Origin: Chromera velia
Lineage: Eukaryota; Sar; Chromeraceae
Reading direction: 5' to 3'
Assembly: GCA_018398765.1 (NCBI GenBank)
Contig: JAHBMJ010000532.1
Location: forward strand, 48,541-112,540
DNA: 64,000 nucleotides
The notes beneath the pieces are model-generated. The model ran no database searches. It saw nothing but the letters and a program-made list of their open reading frames with translations, and was not told where the DNA came from. Below, in pieces: positions 24,001-33,545 of the stretch (positions are counted from its first letter, which is position 1; every line of letters begins with the position of its first letter). Both the position numbers and the translations under genes were made by a program.

Positions 24001-26225
24001 GGAGAGACGGAGAAAGAAAGAGAGGTGGAGAACGTTCAAGATAGACTGATAGTGTGGGTGGATCTTTTCACCAAAAAGAGAAAGACAGCTGGCGGCGGAG
24101 TGAATGAACCCTTACAGATGAAATTCAATCAATGTGTGGAGGGAGATTCATTCATTCATTCATTGAAGTCCAAAACCAAACGTTTGTTCCGACAAATACT
24201 TCCCTCCCAAAAATGAGCAAGCCCGACCTCTCGAATCCAAACAAACACGCCGCTGAGTGTCTTGACTCGCTTGCAGTCTATCATGGGAGGGCTCGACTCA
24301 ACACTAGGCTTGCCGTGTATCATGGGAGGGCTCGACTCAACACTAAGCTTGCCGTCTATCATGGGAGGGCTCGACTCAACACTAGGCCACGCCCTCACAC
24401 CCACACACGCCGATTGACCCACGCAAAGGAAGGCATGCATGCCCTGACTGACTGACTGACTGACCGTCTCAGGAGTATCCGATCTTGCCGTCTGTGGGTA
24501 GGACAGGATCAGGCAGCACAGCTCCCTCCGAGCATCTGGATATGAGGAGAAAACTCCTGCTGAAAGGCGTCGCACCCGATACCAGGGTATCGCAAGAGTG
24601 TGTCTACTCCCCTCTCTCTCCAGCCCCCGAGCTCTCAACCGTTCCCTCTCGACCCTGCTGATGCTGTTGCTTTGTTCACTATCCCCCCTTTCTGATAGCC
24701 CTCCACTTGCTGGTGGGTATATGTGCCCCCTCAGAGAAAGAGGGGTCCCTGGCGAGGCTTCGTGCCTGCACCGGTCCTCCCCGGAGCCCGAACTGGCTCT
24801 CTCGTCCTCCACGCCACTCGCGCTCCCAATCTCACTCCCCCCTGATGATCCTGCTTCCCTCTCTCTCCCTCTTGTCTCCATTCCATCTCGAACTTCCCCT
24901 AGTGCTTCCATCCCCCTCCCTTCTCTCCCTCCTGTCTCCACTCCATCTCGAACTTCCCCTAGTGCTTCCACCCCCCTCCCTTCTCTCCCTCCTGTCTCCA
25001 CTCCATCTCGAACTTCCCCCAGTGCTTCCCCCTCCCTCCCTCCTGTCTCCACTCCATCTCGAACTCCCCCCAGTGCTTCCCCCTCTCTCCCTCCGGTCTC
25101 CACTTCTTGAAGTTCTGGAGAGGATCCTTGGAGCGAGTTGGGGGAAGGGAATCGCACGATCATCTCAAAGGACGGGCGCTCAACTGGAAACCTGGGCGTC
25201 CTTCCTCCGTTTTCTCTCTTCAACAATTCCATCTCGCTTACCGGCACCTCACGCCAATCATGGTACCACCTTCGCCTCTCCTCTACCACAACGCCCTCCA
25301 CACCTCCCCCGAAAAGGACACGCCGTCCCTCCACAGAAGCGGAGGCACCCGATTGATGATCTTCACTGCTCGCCTCCTCTAGAGAACGAGACGGATCGTC
25401 GCGCCCCTCCCCTTCGACCCGTACCGCTGATGGGCCCTCTTTGGAGGAGGAGGAGGAAGGACACGCAGGGCAACGCATTCCTGCAACAGGCACAAACAGG
25501 TGCACGCATGCGGACGTGCATAGGAAATCAAGGGAAAAGACCGAATCCCCCTTCATACTCAAATCCACATATAGGTCTAGTCGTGCAATGTCGTTTATCT
25601 CCGACTGCGGAGCTTCCCTGCGAAGTTCGTTCTTGGCCTTCATTCATGACCTTGCAGGTGAGCTGCAGCTCTGTTGCGCGGCACTGGTGAGACGGTCGCC
25701 CTCGAAAGATCAGAAAGAAGAGCGAGGAGAAAATTCTTCTTGGAAGAGCGAAGACGATCACGTACAAGAAAGAACACAAAAGAGAGGCAGGCGATAATGC
25801 GACTGAGGTCGAGATGGACCATTGGCAGTTATTGAAAGAGATGGGAGTTGCAAGATGCACCAGCACGGGATTTCGATCACGAGCAGGCACAAATCCAGAA
25901 GGACACCTCAAAGGCCCATCGGCCAGATCAATACATGCAAGGGTGTTCAGTCTGCCTCGATCGATGAACATCGTCACACACCTAGCTGTCTCCCTGGAAA
26001 TCCAGGAAGGACTCACCATTGCTGGAAGAATCAAGATGTGTCTGGCAACTCTGGCATCTGAACGTCGGAGATTCCTGCCCGCTCGGCCTCATCTTTCGCC
26101 TGTCCCCCCTTGCTGCCCCACAAAACAAAGAGTGAGAGGGCAACTCTCAGGTGAAGGAAGGCTCTTACCGAGGTGCAGTTACGGTGATCGCACCGCTTTT
26201 CTTGTCTCCGCACTCCAAACCAGCC
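21813..26225 (-). CDS. RING-H2 protein with LSD1-like zinc ribbon, N-terminus missing
   Basis: Six exons join in phase: 26225-26169, 26074-26017, 25683-25651, 25480-24465, 23925-23884 and 23678-21813. The first three and the start of the fourth form a zinc-binding region: CDHRNC, then FRCQSCQTHL and MRCPACP, a CxxC-x-CxxC ribbon spaced like the plant LSD1 finger. The fourth exon is acidic and holds Glu/Gly repeats. A complete RING-H2 domain spans the next two exons (SCNICQEDY, then LPCNHFWHTVCIAKWLG and CPICRQTF) with all eight metal ligands. A disordered Ser/Pro/Arg-rich tail of about 570 residues follows, with 34-residue tandem repeats. It is most likely a ubiquitin E3 ligase; the substrate is unknown. 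The start exon lies upstream of 26225 and was not identified. It is head to head with the gene at 27899. Confidence 0.85.
22911..23335. repeat. 102-bp tandem repeat in coding sequence
   Basis: Copies start at 22911, 23013 and 23115, with a partial copy further right. Each encodes 34 residues (RVGASPAADNAPSSS and a Gly/Arg-rich part) of the RING protein tail. The period is a multiple of three. The copies are nearly identical, and each carries a palindrome (TCGCACATCTGTGCGA). Confidence 0.9.
24279..24385. repeat. 39-bp tandem repeat, three copies, in an intron
   Basis: Units begin TATCATGGGAGGGCTCGACT at 24279, 24318 and 24357. They lie in the RING gene intron between 24464 and 23926 and are nearly identical. 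Confidence 0.9.
24880..25110. repeat. Tandem repeat coding Glu/Gly-rich units
   Basis: Four to five imperfect units of about 48-66 bp encode variants of EALGEVRDGVETGGREG in the large fourth exon of the RING gene. Unit length changes in multiples of three. Confidence 0.8.
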
Positions 26226-27898
26226 CTGCAACTTCCAGGGTGTGTACGAAGGCAGAATCAGGGGGCTCAGCAGTCTGAGTGGGCCCGCAGTGGAACTGCA
26301 AGAAAGACTAATAGCCGAACACGCTTGAAGAAGAAGAAGCGAAAAAGCAGTGACTACTCCATGTGCAATCAACAGCAAGGAAAACGTCCGGCACACATGA
26401 CCCCAAACACAGAAGCAAAGTAAGCAGGTTTGCATCGGAAGATGCCTGAAGTAAGCGTATATGCAATCAGAGGCACAGAGAGAGGGAAAGGCACACACGC
26501 AATCACACGCATTGTCAAGGACCGGACTGAAGAGATTGTCAATCATTAATAATTATATAATTGTCACTCGACGCGCTGGCAAACTCATGCTGCACAAAAA
26601 TGACAGAGGGATCGAATCTGCAGGACAAAACTTTTATATACTAGCGCACGTACGAAAGGATGCAGCTAGCAGAGCTCATGCACGCGGCGCAAAACGCGCG
26701 CCAACTCCCGCTTATATATGAAAAAAGGATTAATTAAGCGGGTGTTTTTCTCTTCGATCGAAGCGTGGAAGATTCTGGAAGAGCTCTAAATGTCACTTGC
26801 AATTGACTTCCAGGTTTTTGCCACAGCAGACTTCCCGGAAATCGCTCAGGTTTGGAGGTCTACTGAAGGTAGCTGCATACATTCAGACTGAGTCTCTGAG
26901 AAGCCGTGCATGCACCACAGTACATTTTCGTTGAAGTCTCCCACCCAGGCAGGAGGCCAACTCTCAGTTACTCTCTATTACTATCAGCAGCTTACAAGCG
27001 ACACCCCATGATGCAAAAACCTTACGGTCAGTGCGCCGATGGGGGTACGGACATGCTTTTACACAACTCTGACCATGCTGCTGCCACCGCAGCTTCTCTC
27101 TCTCTCTTCTGTGTTGGCTTCTGCAAGTCAGATTCGGTCTCATCTGCAATGCATGCTTGCAGCGGCTCAATCGCACAAATCCATACAGTCATGCACTGCT
27201 AGTATATCGCGGTCTGTGATGGTCTGTGTTACTTCAGCCCCAACCAAGGCCCCTCTCATGCAGCTTGCTCTCTTTCATACATTCAAAGCAGAAGCCTCAC
27301 CAACTAAGACCCCTCCGTACCTGCATGCATGATGCAGGAACTTCTTCAAGGGGGGAACGGTGTTGGGCATCGTCAGGAGTTGGGAGCCACCGTGGACGCA
27401 ATACATCTGTGCTCGAATTCGAGGACACCAGGTCAGACCTCGTGTCGGATTGGGTGCGTAAATCTGCAACATGACTGACGGTTTTCATTTCCTGCTTCCA
27501 GAGGGTAACCGGACTGCATGATTGAATCTTTTTTGATTGCTTCAGTTTTCTCGATTGTCTTTGTAGCGGTGAGTCACGGTACCTCGCATCGGGTTTGTTG
27601 GTTTGCCAGAGTGGGGGTCTGGAAGCTTTCTGGTACAACCAGGGAGTTAGTAAGCCTTCATTGGGGTTCTCCAATGCTGGATCAAAGAAACTCTGGCGGT
27701 GTGTATACACTGATCAGGGAGGTTAGTCAAACACGGGACCCAACCGGTGTTTGAATCCGAGGAAGCAGAAACCGGCAGTCAAGGCTAGATAGGAATAAGG
27801 GAGCAGAGGGGTCCGGAGGGTAGTGTACAGGCTAACAGATAGTGTGTGATAGATTAGTGTGCTGAAAGGAAGATAGTTGAGTCGACTTGAGTGAGGCT
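26226..27898. promoter_or_regulatory. Head-to-head region, RING / SIM protein
   Basis: About 1.67 kb between two divergent genes. It must hold the first exon of the RING gene and both promoters. TGCATGCA-type motifs occur near 26905, 27150 and 27316. A CpG-rich palindromic patch lies at 26680-26705, beside a TATATATG at 26712. Frames at 27297-27754 on both strands show no recognisable domain. Confidence 0.45.
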
Positions 27899-29086
27899 AT
27901 GAGTGAGGACGCTGGGTAAGATAGGAGACAGACTGGAGGCTAAAGCTAAATCTAGGACTTTAGTGTAGAAGGAAGAAGGAAAGTGTTAGAAAGGGATGTG
28001 TCAGAGAGACCAGGTAGAGAGGGGGGTAGAGAGACTAGATACGCAGATGTTTCTCACTGCGCGTAACCCCTTTATGTTGCGTGCAGCGATGAGCTACCTC
28101 ATGGGTCACCATCTGGAGAGAGAAAGAAGAAGAAAAAGGAGAAGGAGAAAGACAGCGGCACGAAGAGTCAAAGTGGGGACCAGAAGGAGAGCTCTTGTCT
28201 TTCTTCTTCCTCTTCTCCTGCTTCCGCTTCCCCAGCGGCAGAGACGGACATGCAAACAGAGCGGGGCACACCTTTCGCACATCTTGAGCAGGGCAGACCC
28301 TCTCCGTCACTTTCAGCTCAGAGGGGATCGCGAGCCTGGGACCTGCATCTCAATGCTCTCCGTCATTCTTCCGTGATCTTGTGGCGTCAAAACGATGACG
28401 GGACAAGAACGATTTACGATTCTGCCGGCAAGATAAGTTACTTTCCAGACGGTTCACTTAAAGACCGCATCTGGAAGGAGAGATCCGCTTCCCTTTCCTC
28501 TTCCTCTGGCTGCCCGCGTGTATCCTCCGAGTCCCTTCAGCACCCGAATGGCCTGAGGGACATCCATGAGATTGAAGATGAGGAGGAAAGGCAGCCTGCC
28601 CGCCCGTCTCCGTATGAAGGCAGAAGGCGAAAAGACGGGGAAAAGAGAGTCAAGTTTGGGAAGGGAATCGAGAGGGAGTACGACACAGAACAATTGTGCA
28701 TGGAATACATGAGAGAGAGGGAAATTTCAGAGGAAGAAATTCAGACAAAAGGGAGACCTAGAAGCAAAAAGGAGAGATTCAGCACCGCAGACGGTGCAGT
28801 CAGCAGCACAGGCGTGGAAGAGAAACGAAAGGCAGATTCAGGTGAGGGAGACGGCGGCTCTTGCTCGTCCTCGTCTTTCCTTGGACATCAAAGATCAACG
28901 ACACTTGATCGGCACGGGGAGGTTGGTACTGAGTCTGTACCCATTGTCATTGACGACAGCGATGACGAACTGCCGACACTGGGTGGGGGAATCCATCCCA
29001 GCAGTCAGGGCAGCTTGAGCGGATCCTTGAGGGAGAAAGAGCAGACAAAGAGGAGAAAATTGGACACAGAGCCTGAGGCTCGTTAA
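27899..29086 (+). CDS. Nuclear-type protein with candidate SUMO-interacting motif
   Basis: Two exons. A 17-nt first exon (27899-27915, MSEDA plus two bases, donor GTAAGA) joins in phase to 28087-29086 after a GCAG acceptor, giving 338 residues. I do not recognise the family. The N-terminal third is Lys/Glu and Ser rich. A central patch (RQNDDGTRTIYDSAGKISYF then PDGSLKDRIWK) is the only part that looks folded. The C-terminus has ESVPIVIDDSDDELP, a textbook-like SUMO-interacting motif (hydrophobic core followed by acidic residues), and a basic KRRK cluster near the end that could be a nuclear signal. Nuclear location and SUMO binding are inferences. The tiny first exon is supported by phase and by good splice sites, not by homology. 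Confidence 0.7.
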
Positions 29087-29873
29087 CTTGAAGAGAAAAA
29101 GCTTACAGATCAAGAAACTTCATCGCCTTCCTATTCTGCAGTCAACCTCCCCCCAGAATTTGGTGGGAGGGGACCGTCGCTTTTGTGTGTGTCCCCCTCC
29201 TCCTTTTCGTCTGTCGGAATACTTCGATCAAGAGAAGGAGAAGCTGAGCGTCGCAGATAGGAACTTTCTTCCACAGGGTCTTCTCATAGGATCTGGAGTC
29301 AGCTGAGGGACTCAAGCTTCACTTTTGTGCTTTAAACCGTGGCTCTGACCTGCTGTTAGGAGGTGTAAAAAAAAAAAAATATACGGAAAATTGGAACTTT
29401 AGAGAAACAACTTATAAATTTTACAAACAAAAAAAACTTATTTGCTAAGATGCAATATATCGATCAACGATGAATATATTGCTTCATTTTTTTGTTGCAA
29501 ATTAAACTTGCAATAGTAGTAAAACTAGTAGCTAGAACATTACTCAGAAAATCATAGAAAATTATATGCTGGCAGAAAACGCTTTAACCGTTAGTTTGCG
29601 GTTTACCTGGAACTTTACCATATATCCCAAAAGTTTAGCCAAAAGTTAGAACTTCACCATTTCAAGTTAAGTACGTTTCTGTAAAAAATATGTAACATAC
29701 AGTAGTTTGAAATATCAACTTTGTGTTCTGAATTATCTAGCTCTATACTATCCGAGAAAAGTTTTTTTTAAAAAAATTTGAAACTTACAAAACAAAAACA
29801 TGTTTCATTGTGCCAATGCTAGCTCTAAAAACAGATTAACATAGCGGAAAGACACATTATGCAAGACAGATAG

Positions 29874-29944
29874 ACATAGCGGGAAAGCCCTAGGGCGGAA
29901 TATATCAATCAATCAATCGATCAATCAATCCGTCAATCTAACAG
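29874..29944 (+). repeat. Element 3' end with (TCAA)n tail, copy 2
   Basis: Near copy of 21133-21186: ACATAGCGGGAAAGCCCTAG, then GGCGGAATATATC, followed by AATC/TCAA units with a few variants. The upstream flank is unrelated to that of copy 1. Confidence 0.65.
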
Positions 29945-30169
29945 TTAATCAATCATATCATAATCACTAGTTAATCTAGTCGTTAATCACCATAATAATT
30001 ATCAATTTATATTTTATTTAAACCAGATTCATAATTCTACTTATAATCACAGTTAAATCACTCTAGAAATCACTGACAGATTCAGTGTTAGTCAGATGAC
30101 CTATCAATATTTGAACATGCCATTGGAGAAATCAATCAAGCAAGCAAACGTCACAGGGACTAGCACTGT

Positions 30170-30530
30170 CTAGCAGAGAGAAGGGAGGGGGAAAGAGAGA
30201 AATAAAGAGGGAGCATCCTACGAGTATCTAAGGGATACTCAAGGAGAATCACACACACAAAAAAAAACAGAAGGAAGAAAGGCCGGAAAGCAGGAAGAAG
30301 GGAGAAAAGATGAAAAAAAAAAAATAAACGGAAGAGAGGAAGGAAGGAAGGAAGGAAGGAAGGAGGGAGGGAAGGAAGAAAGGAAGGAAGGAACAGAGAC
30401 AGAGAGAGAAAGGAAAGAACGAGAGAAAGAAAGACAGAAAGAAACGAACAAACAAACAAATATAGGGAGAAGGAGAGGGCAAGGGAGAGAAAAGAAAGAA
30501 GAGACACAAAGGATGAGAAAGACACACACA

Positions 30531-30582
<52 letters not shown>

Positions 30583-30671
30583 GGAAGAGAAAAAAGAGAG
30601 AAAGACAGAATGAAAGAAATGAAGGAAGGGAGGAAGGAAGAAAGAAAGAATAAAAAGAGAGAGAGGGGGGA

Positions 30672-30703
<32 letters not shown>

Positions 30704-30790
30704 GGAAACGAAGCCAGCAAGCAAGCAAGCTTAAAGCAAGCACACAACCGAGCAAGAAAAAAGGAAGGAAAGAACGAAAGGAAAAAAGAC

Positions 30791-30821
<31 letters not shown>

Positions 30822-30935
30822 ACGGACAACAGTCAACATATTGACAGATAGACGGGTAGAAAACAAAAAAAGGTGAAGAAGGGGGCCAGGGGGCGACGAG
30901 AAAAAAGACGAAAGAAAAAAACAACAGACATTCAT
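30170..30935. repeat. Long polypurine tract with GA and CA microsatellites
   Basis: About 760 bp in which the plus strand is almost entirely A and G (GAAA, GGAA, GAGA units), interrupted only by a (CA)n run at about 30523-30548 and a few pyrimidines. Phe/Ser/Leu frames of 160-260 codons on the minus strand are artefacts of this tract. Confidence 0.9.
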
Positions 30936-31451
30936 GGACTCGGGTCGCTTAGCCGAGGAAGAATACATCGGTGCAACAACATGAATGTTCTCCTGGTCTC
31001 TTGACAAAAGCATCCTTCCCCCCATCACCCAGCAAATAGCGGGCCTCCACGCACACTAAAGCGCATGTTGGAAGGCACGTCTGTAGAGGCAGAAGAGGAC
31101 AAAGGGTGTCTGTGCACGTTCTCTTACGCGCTCTCCTAGCTCCAGCTGCACATGCGACTTCTGTGCCCAAGCATGAAAGGAAGGATGCGCATGACCAGTT
31201 GACAGGTCTCAGTTTCTTCTCTTCCCCTGCTTGAGCAAATGAATGGAAACACACAGTCTCTGAATTCGATACGCTACAGAAAACAAAAAAAAACCGAATC
31301 CTAATGTTCCCCTGCAGGCCCCGCCTCGCACGTCTCCTTCCTTCCTTCATTCATTCATTTTGACCCCCCGCGCTGTCATTGCACTACCTGCGGGACCCTG
31401 CCCTTCCCGATCTGCAGCGCCGTGCTTTTCTTAAATAGTGACTGCCTGCAC

Positions 31452-32951
31452 TTAGCTCGGAACGGGCTCTCTCTTCAATTCCCCCCCCGGCTGGGCCACA
31501 GCATTCGGGAGAGAGGGGGGGGAGACGGGGACGTCGGGTAGGCGGGGGAGGGGATCGGAGGGGGCGGATCTCTGGGGGTCTGTGGTTTCTCCAGTTGCTG
31601 CTGCCGCTGCTGCGGCAGTGGTCTCGGGGGGGAGGGTGGAAGGGATCCTCTCTCTTTCCGTCTCCGTCTCTCTTCCCCGGGGGGGGGCGGGGGTGGCGGG
31701 GGCAGGTTGGGGATTTTCGCCACTCCCATATTTTGCCTCTAATTTTGCAAGCTCGGCCTCAAGGGCTTCCTCATCTCCTGTGATTTCGTTTCCTGCCTGT
31801 GCAAAGAGATCGTCAAACATTTGCCCCTCCTCTCTCTGCTCTTCAACTCTCTGGAGAACAGCCTCGACTTGCTGTAATGCGGGACGGTGCGCGTCGACGG
31901 CCAGGATGCCTACCTGGAGGGCATCCACAGTGATGCCCTGGATTTCTGCAGATTCAAGTCTTTCTTTCTGATCTTTTAAGGTTTCGATTTTCTCTTTTGC
32001 CGTCTCGATTTTCTGTTCACACCCCTTCCTTCTCAGTAAGATCTTGATTTTTTTCTCCTGCGCCTGCTTCTGTGCAATGGAATCCCTCAACTCTGCTTCA
32101 ATCCTCGCCTTCCTCTCCTCCAAAAAGACAACGTGGTCTTCAATTCTGCGGACTGCGTAGTCATTGCACACAGCAGCGCGGTCTTTTTCCCCTACCTTCC
32201 ACCCCCTGACTGAATCGTGGCTGAGTGCAATTTTCAGACCACGGGCTTCCGGGTACTCGGGGGAGGTGACCGTCTCTGCTCTGAAGTCCTGCGACTGATT
32301 GCTCTTGTCTGTCAAGTACCACACAAAGTGAGCGAGGTCAAGGGAGTCCCCGAGTCTGTCCTCGAGGAATTCCCTCAGCTGATCTTCCGAAATCAAAAAA
32401 CTTCCCGGCACCAACGACCGGAAGTAAAACCCAGGTGCTCTGTCTCTCTGGGGTGTCTGCTGTGTGCCGCTTCTCGCGAGGGCACTGCAGAAATCCCTTC
32501 GCAGGCTTTCAAGCTTTTCTCTCACGATGGCTACAGAGTCATCGCCCCACTCTTTCGCTTTGGCGGAGTAACCCAGCAGGGAGCAGGCAGTAGAGAACAC
32601 AGTGGCTATGCTGCTCTTCGGCCCTTGGACTACGGCCCCTTCTTTGGGAATGATGAACGCAGGGGAACCGTTCGCTTGCGCTTCCTGTTGGAAAGCAGCA
32701 AAGATGCGATTCACCAATTGGAACTTCCTCACGTTTGCCCCTGGATGAGTCGGGTGGCTATCCTCCTCCCACAACCTGTAGACGTCTCCTGGAGAGACTT
32801 TGATGCACCCCTTTTCTCTGCAATAAGCCTGAATCACTCTCTTCCAAAACCCTTTTACAGCTTCATCCTTCTCATACCCAAAACTACTGGACCAAATTTT
32901 CTGCTGCAGGGCGGCGTCATCGAACCTGCAGGCCTCTTGCAGGCTCACCAT
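31452..32951 (-). CDS. CHMP7-like ESCRT-III protein
   Basis: A single exon encodes 499 residues. The N-terminal half (with FWKRVIQAYC and WYLTDKS) fits the winged-helix region that distinguishes CHMP7 from the short Snf7 proteins. The C-terminal half is a Snf7 core: basic coiled-coil helices (residues about 265-330), then VEAVLQRVEEQREEGQMF and an acidic helix ending about residue 415. The last 80 residues are Pro/Thr/Ala rich and contain RLPDVPVSPPSLP, which matches the MIM2 pattern used to bind VPS4-type MIT domains. In animals and yeast CHMP7 recruits ESCRT-III to the inner nuclear membrane to seal the nuclear envelope. The gene is head to head with the prominin-like gene, 594 bp away. The length is close to human CHMP7. 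The start at 32951 is the first Met of the frame. Confidence 0.82.
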   Translation of the reverse strand: MVSLQEACRFDDAALQQKIWSSSFGYEKDEAVKGFWKRVIQAYCREKGCIKVSPGDVYRLWEEDSHPTHPGANVRKFQLVNRIFAAFQQEAQANGSPAFIIPKEGAVVQGPKSSIATVFSTACSLLGYSAKAKEWGDDSVAIVREKLESLRRDFCSALARSGTQQTPQRDRAPGFYFRSLVPGSFLISEDQLREFLEDRLGDSLDLAHFVWYLTDKSNQSQDFRAETVTSPEYPEARGLKIALSHDSVRGWKVGEKDRAAVCNDYAVRRIEDHVVFLEERKARIEAELRDSIAQKQAQEKKIKILLRRKGCEQKIETAKEKIETLKDQKERLESAEIQGITVDALQVGILAVDAHRPALQQVEAVLQRVEEQREEGQMFDDLFAQAGNEITGDEEALEAELAKLEAKYGSGENPQPAPATPAPPRGRETETERERIPSTLPPETTAAAAAAATGETTDPQRSAPSDPLPRLPDVPVSPPSLPNAVAQPGGELKREPVPS

Positions 32952-33545
32952 TGCAAAAAAGCGAATCTGAATGATCGACTGTTGCCCAGATATCGTCTTG
33001 CTTCAAGTGGGAAAAAGAGAGGAAAAAGAACACTGAGGGCAGCTGAACAGCCCAGAGACAATTACGTGCTGCTCACTGGGAAGGCAGAACGGATGATAAA
33101 CTGTGTGCAAACTGTCGGAATCAAAATCGAACATGCCCGTCATATCCATCATCTGACAGACCACAGGAATCTGCATGCATGCATGCACGATTTCGCTCCA
33201 TGCACGATCGCGCGGCGCGGAATTTAAGTTGACTTCCGATGACTTCCGGGGCCCGCGGCGCGGCCTGCATGTCGATCGGCGCCGCGCGCGCGAATCGCTC
33301 ACACCGATACATGCATGCAATATATGATATATATCATGCATTCAATTGACATGCAGGCAAACCGTAGCACTCACACAGTGCATGACACACTCGATCTGTA
33401 TGGTGGTCTTCAAAAAGACAAGTTCGAGGGTCAATTCCCCCGAGTCCCCTCAGAGAAGCGTATTCGCGCAAAAGGAGAACAGCCTTTTGAGCTGGGTGTC
33501 CTTGAAATTCGTGTATATAAGAGTTCCGGTCAGTCAATCAACAGC
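32952..33545. promoter_or_regulatory. Head-to-head promoter region, CHMP7-like / prominin-like
   Basis: 594 bp between divergent start codons. The middle (33170-33330) holds a TGCATGCATGCATGCA run, a block of nested CG palindromes (GGCCCGCGGCGCGGCC, GGCGCCGCGCGCGCG) and a second ATGCATGCA beside a TATATATCATGCAT palindrome. TGCATGC is a known ApiAP2 recognition core in Plasmodium and is enriched in Toxoplasma promoters. Its use here is inferred. Confidence 0.6.
33514..33520 (+). promoter_or_regulatory. Candidate TATA box
   Basis: TATATAA lies 26-32 bp upstream of the ATG of the prominin-like gene. If it is used, transcription would start almost at the start codon, so either the 5' leader is very short or this is not the true core promoter. 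Confidence 0.35.

Larger units (their letters stand above)
29087..31451. other. AT-rich then purine-rich intergenic region
   Basis: AT-rich DNA (29340-30150) with a short element 3' end, then a long purine tract (listed separately), then the 3' flank of the CHMP7-like gene. No credible coding frame was seen. Confidence 0.5.

Noticed and set aside
24279-24385. A CRISPR-like array
   Set aside because: The three 39-bp units are direct tandem copies without unique spacers and lie in a nuclear intron.
24598-25690. A 327-codon plus-strand frame opposite the fourth RING-gene exon
   Set aside because: It is the complement of the Glu/Gly repeat region. The minus-strand exon has matching splice phases on both sides.
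27730-27765. A tRNA-like B-box string (GGTGTTTGAATCCGAGG)
   Set aside because: No matching A box or cloverleaf could be drawn around it.
30160-31028. Minus-strand frames of 160-260 codons that look like multi-pass membrane proteins
   Set aside because: They are translations of the purine tract. The apparent hydrophobic helices are repeats of Phe, Leu and Ser codons.
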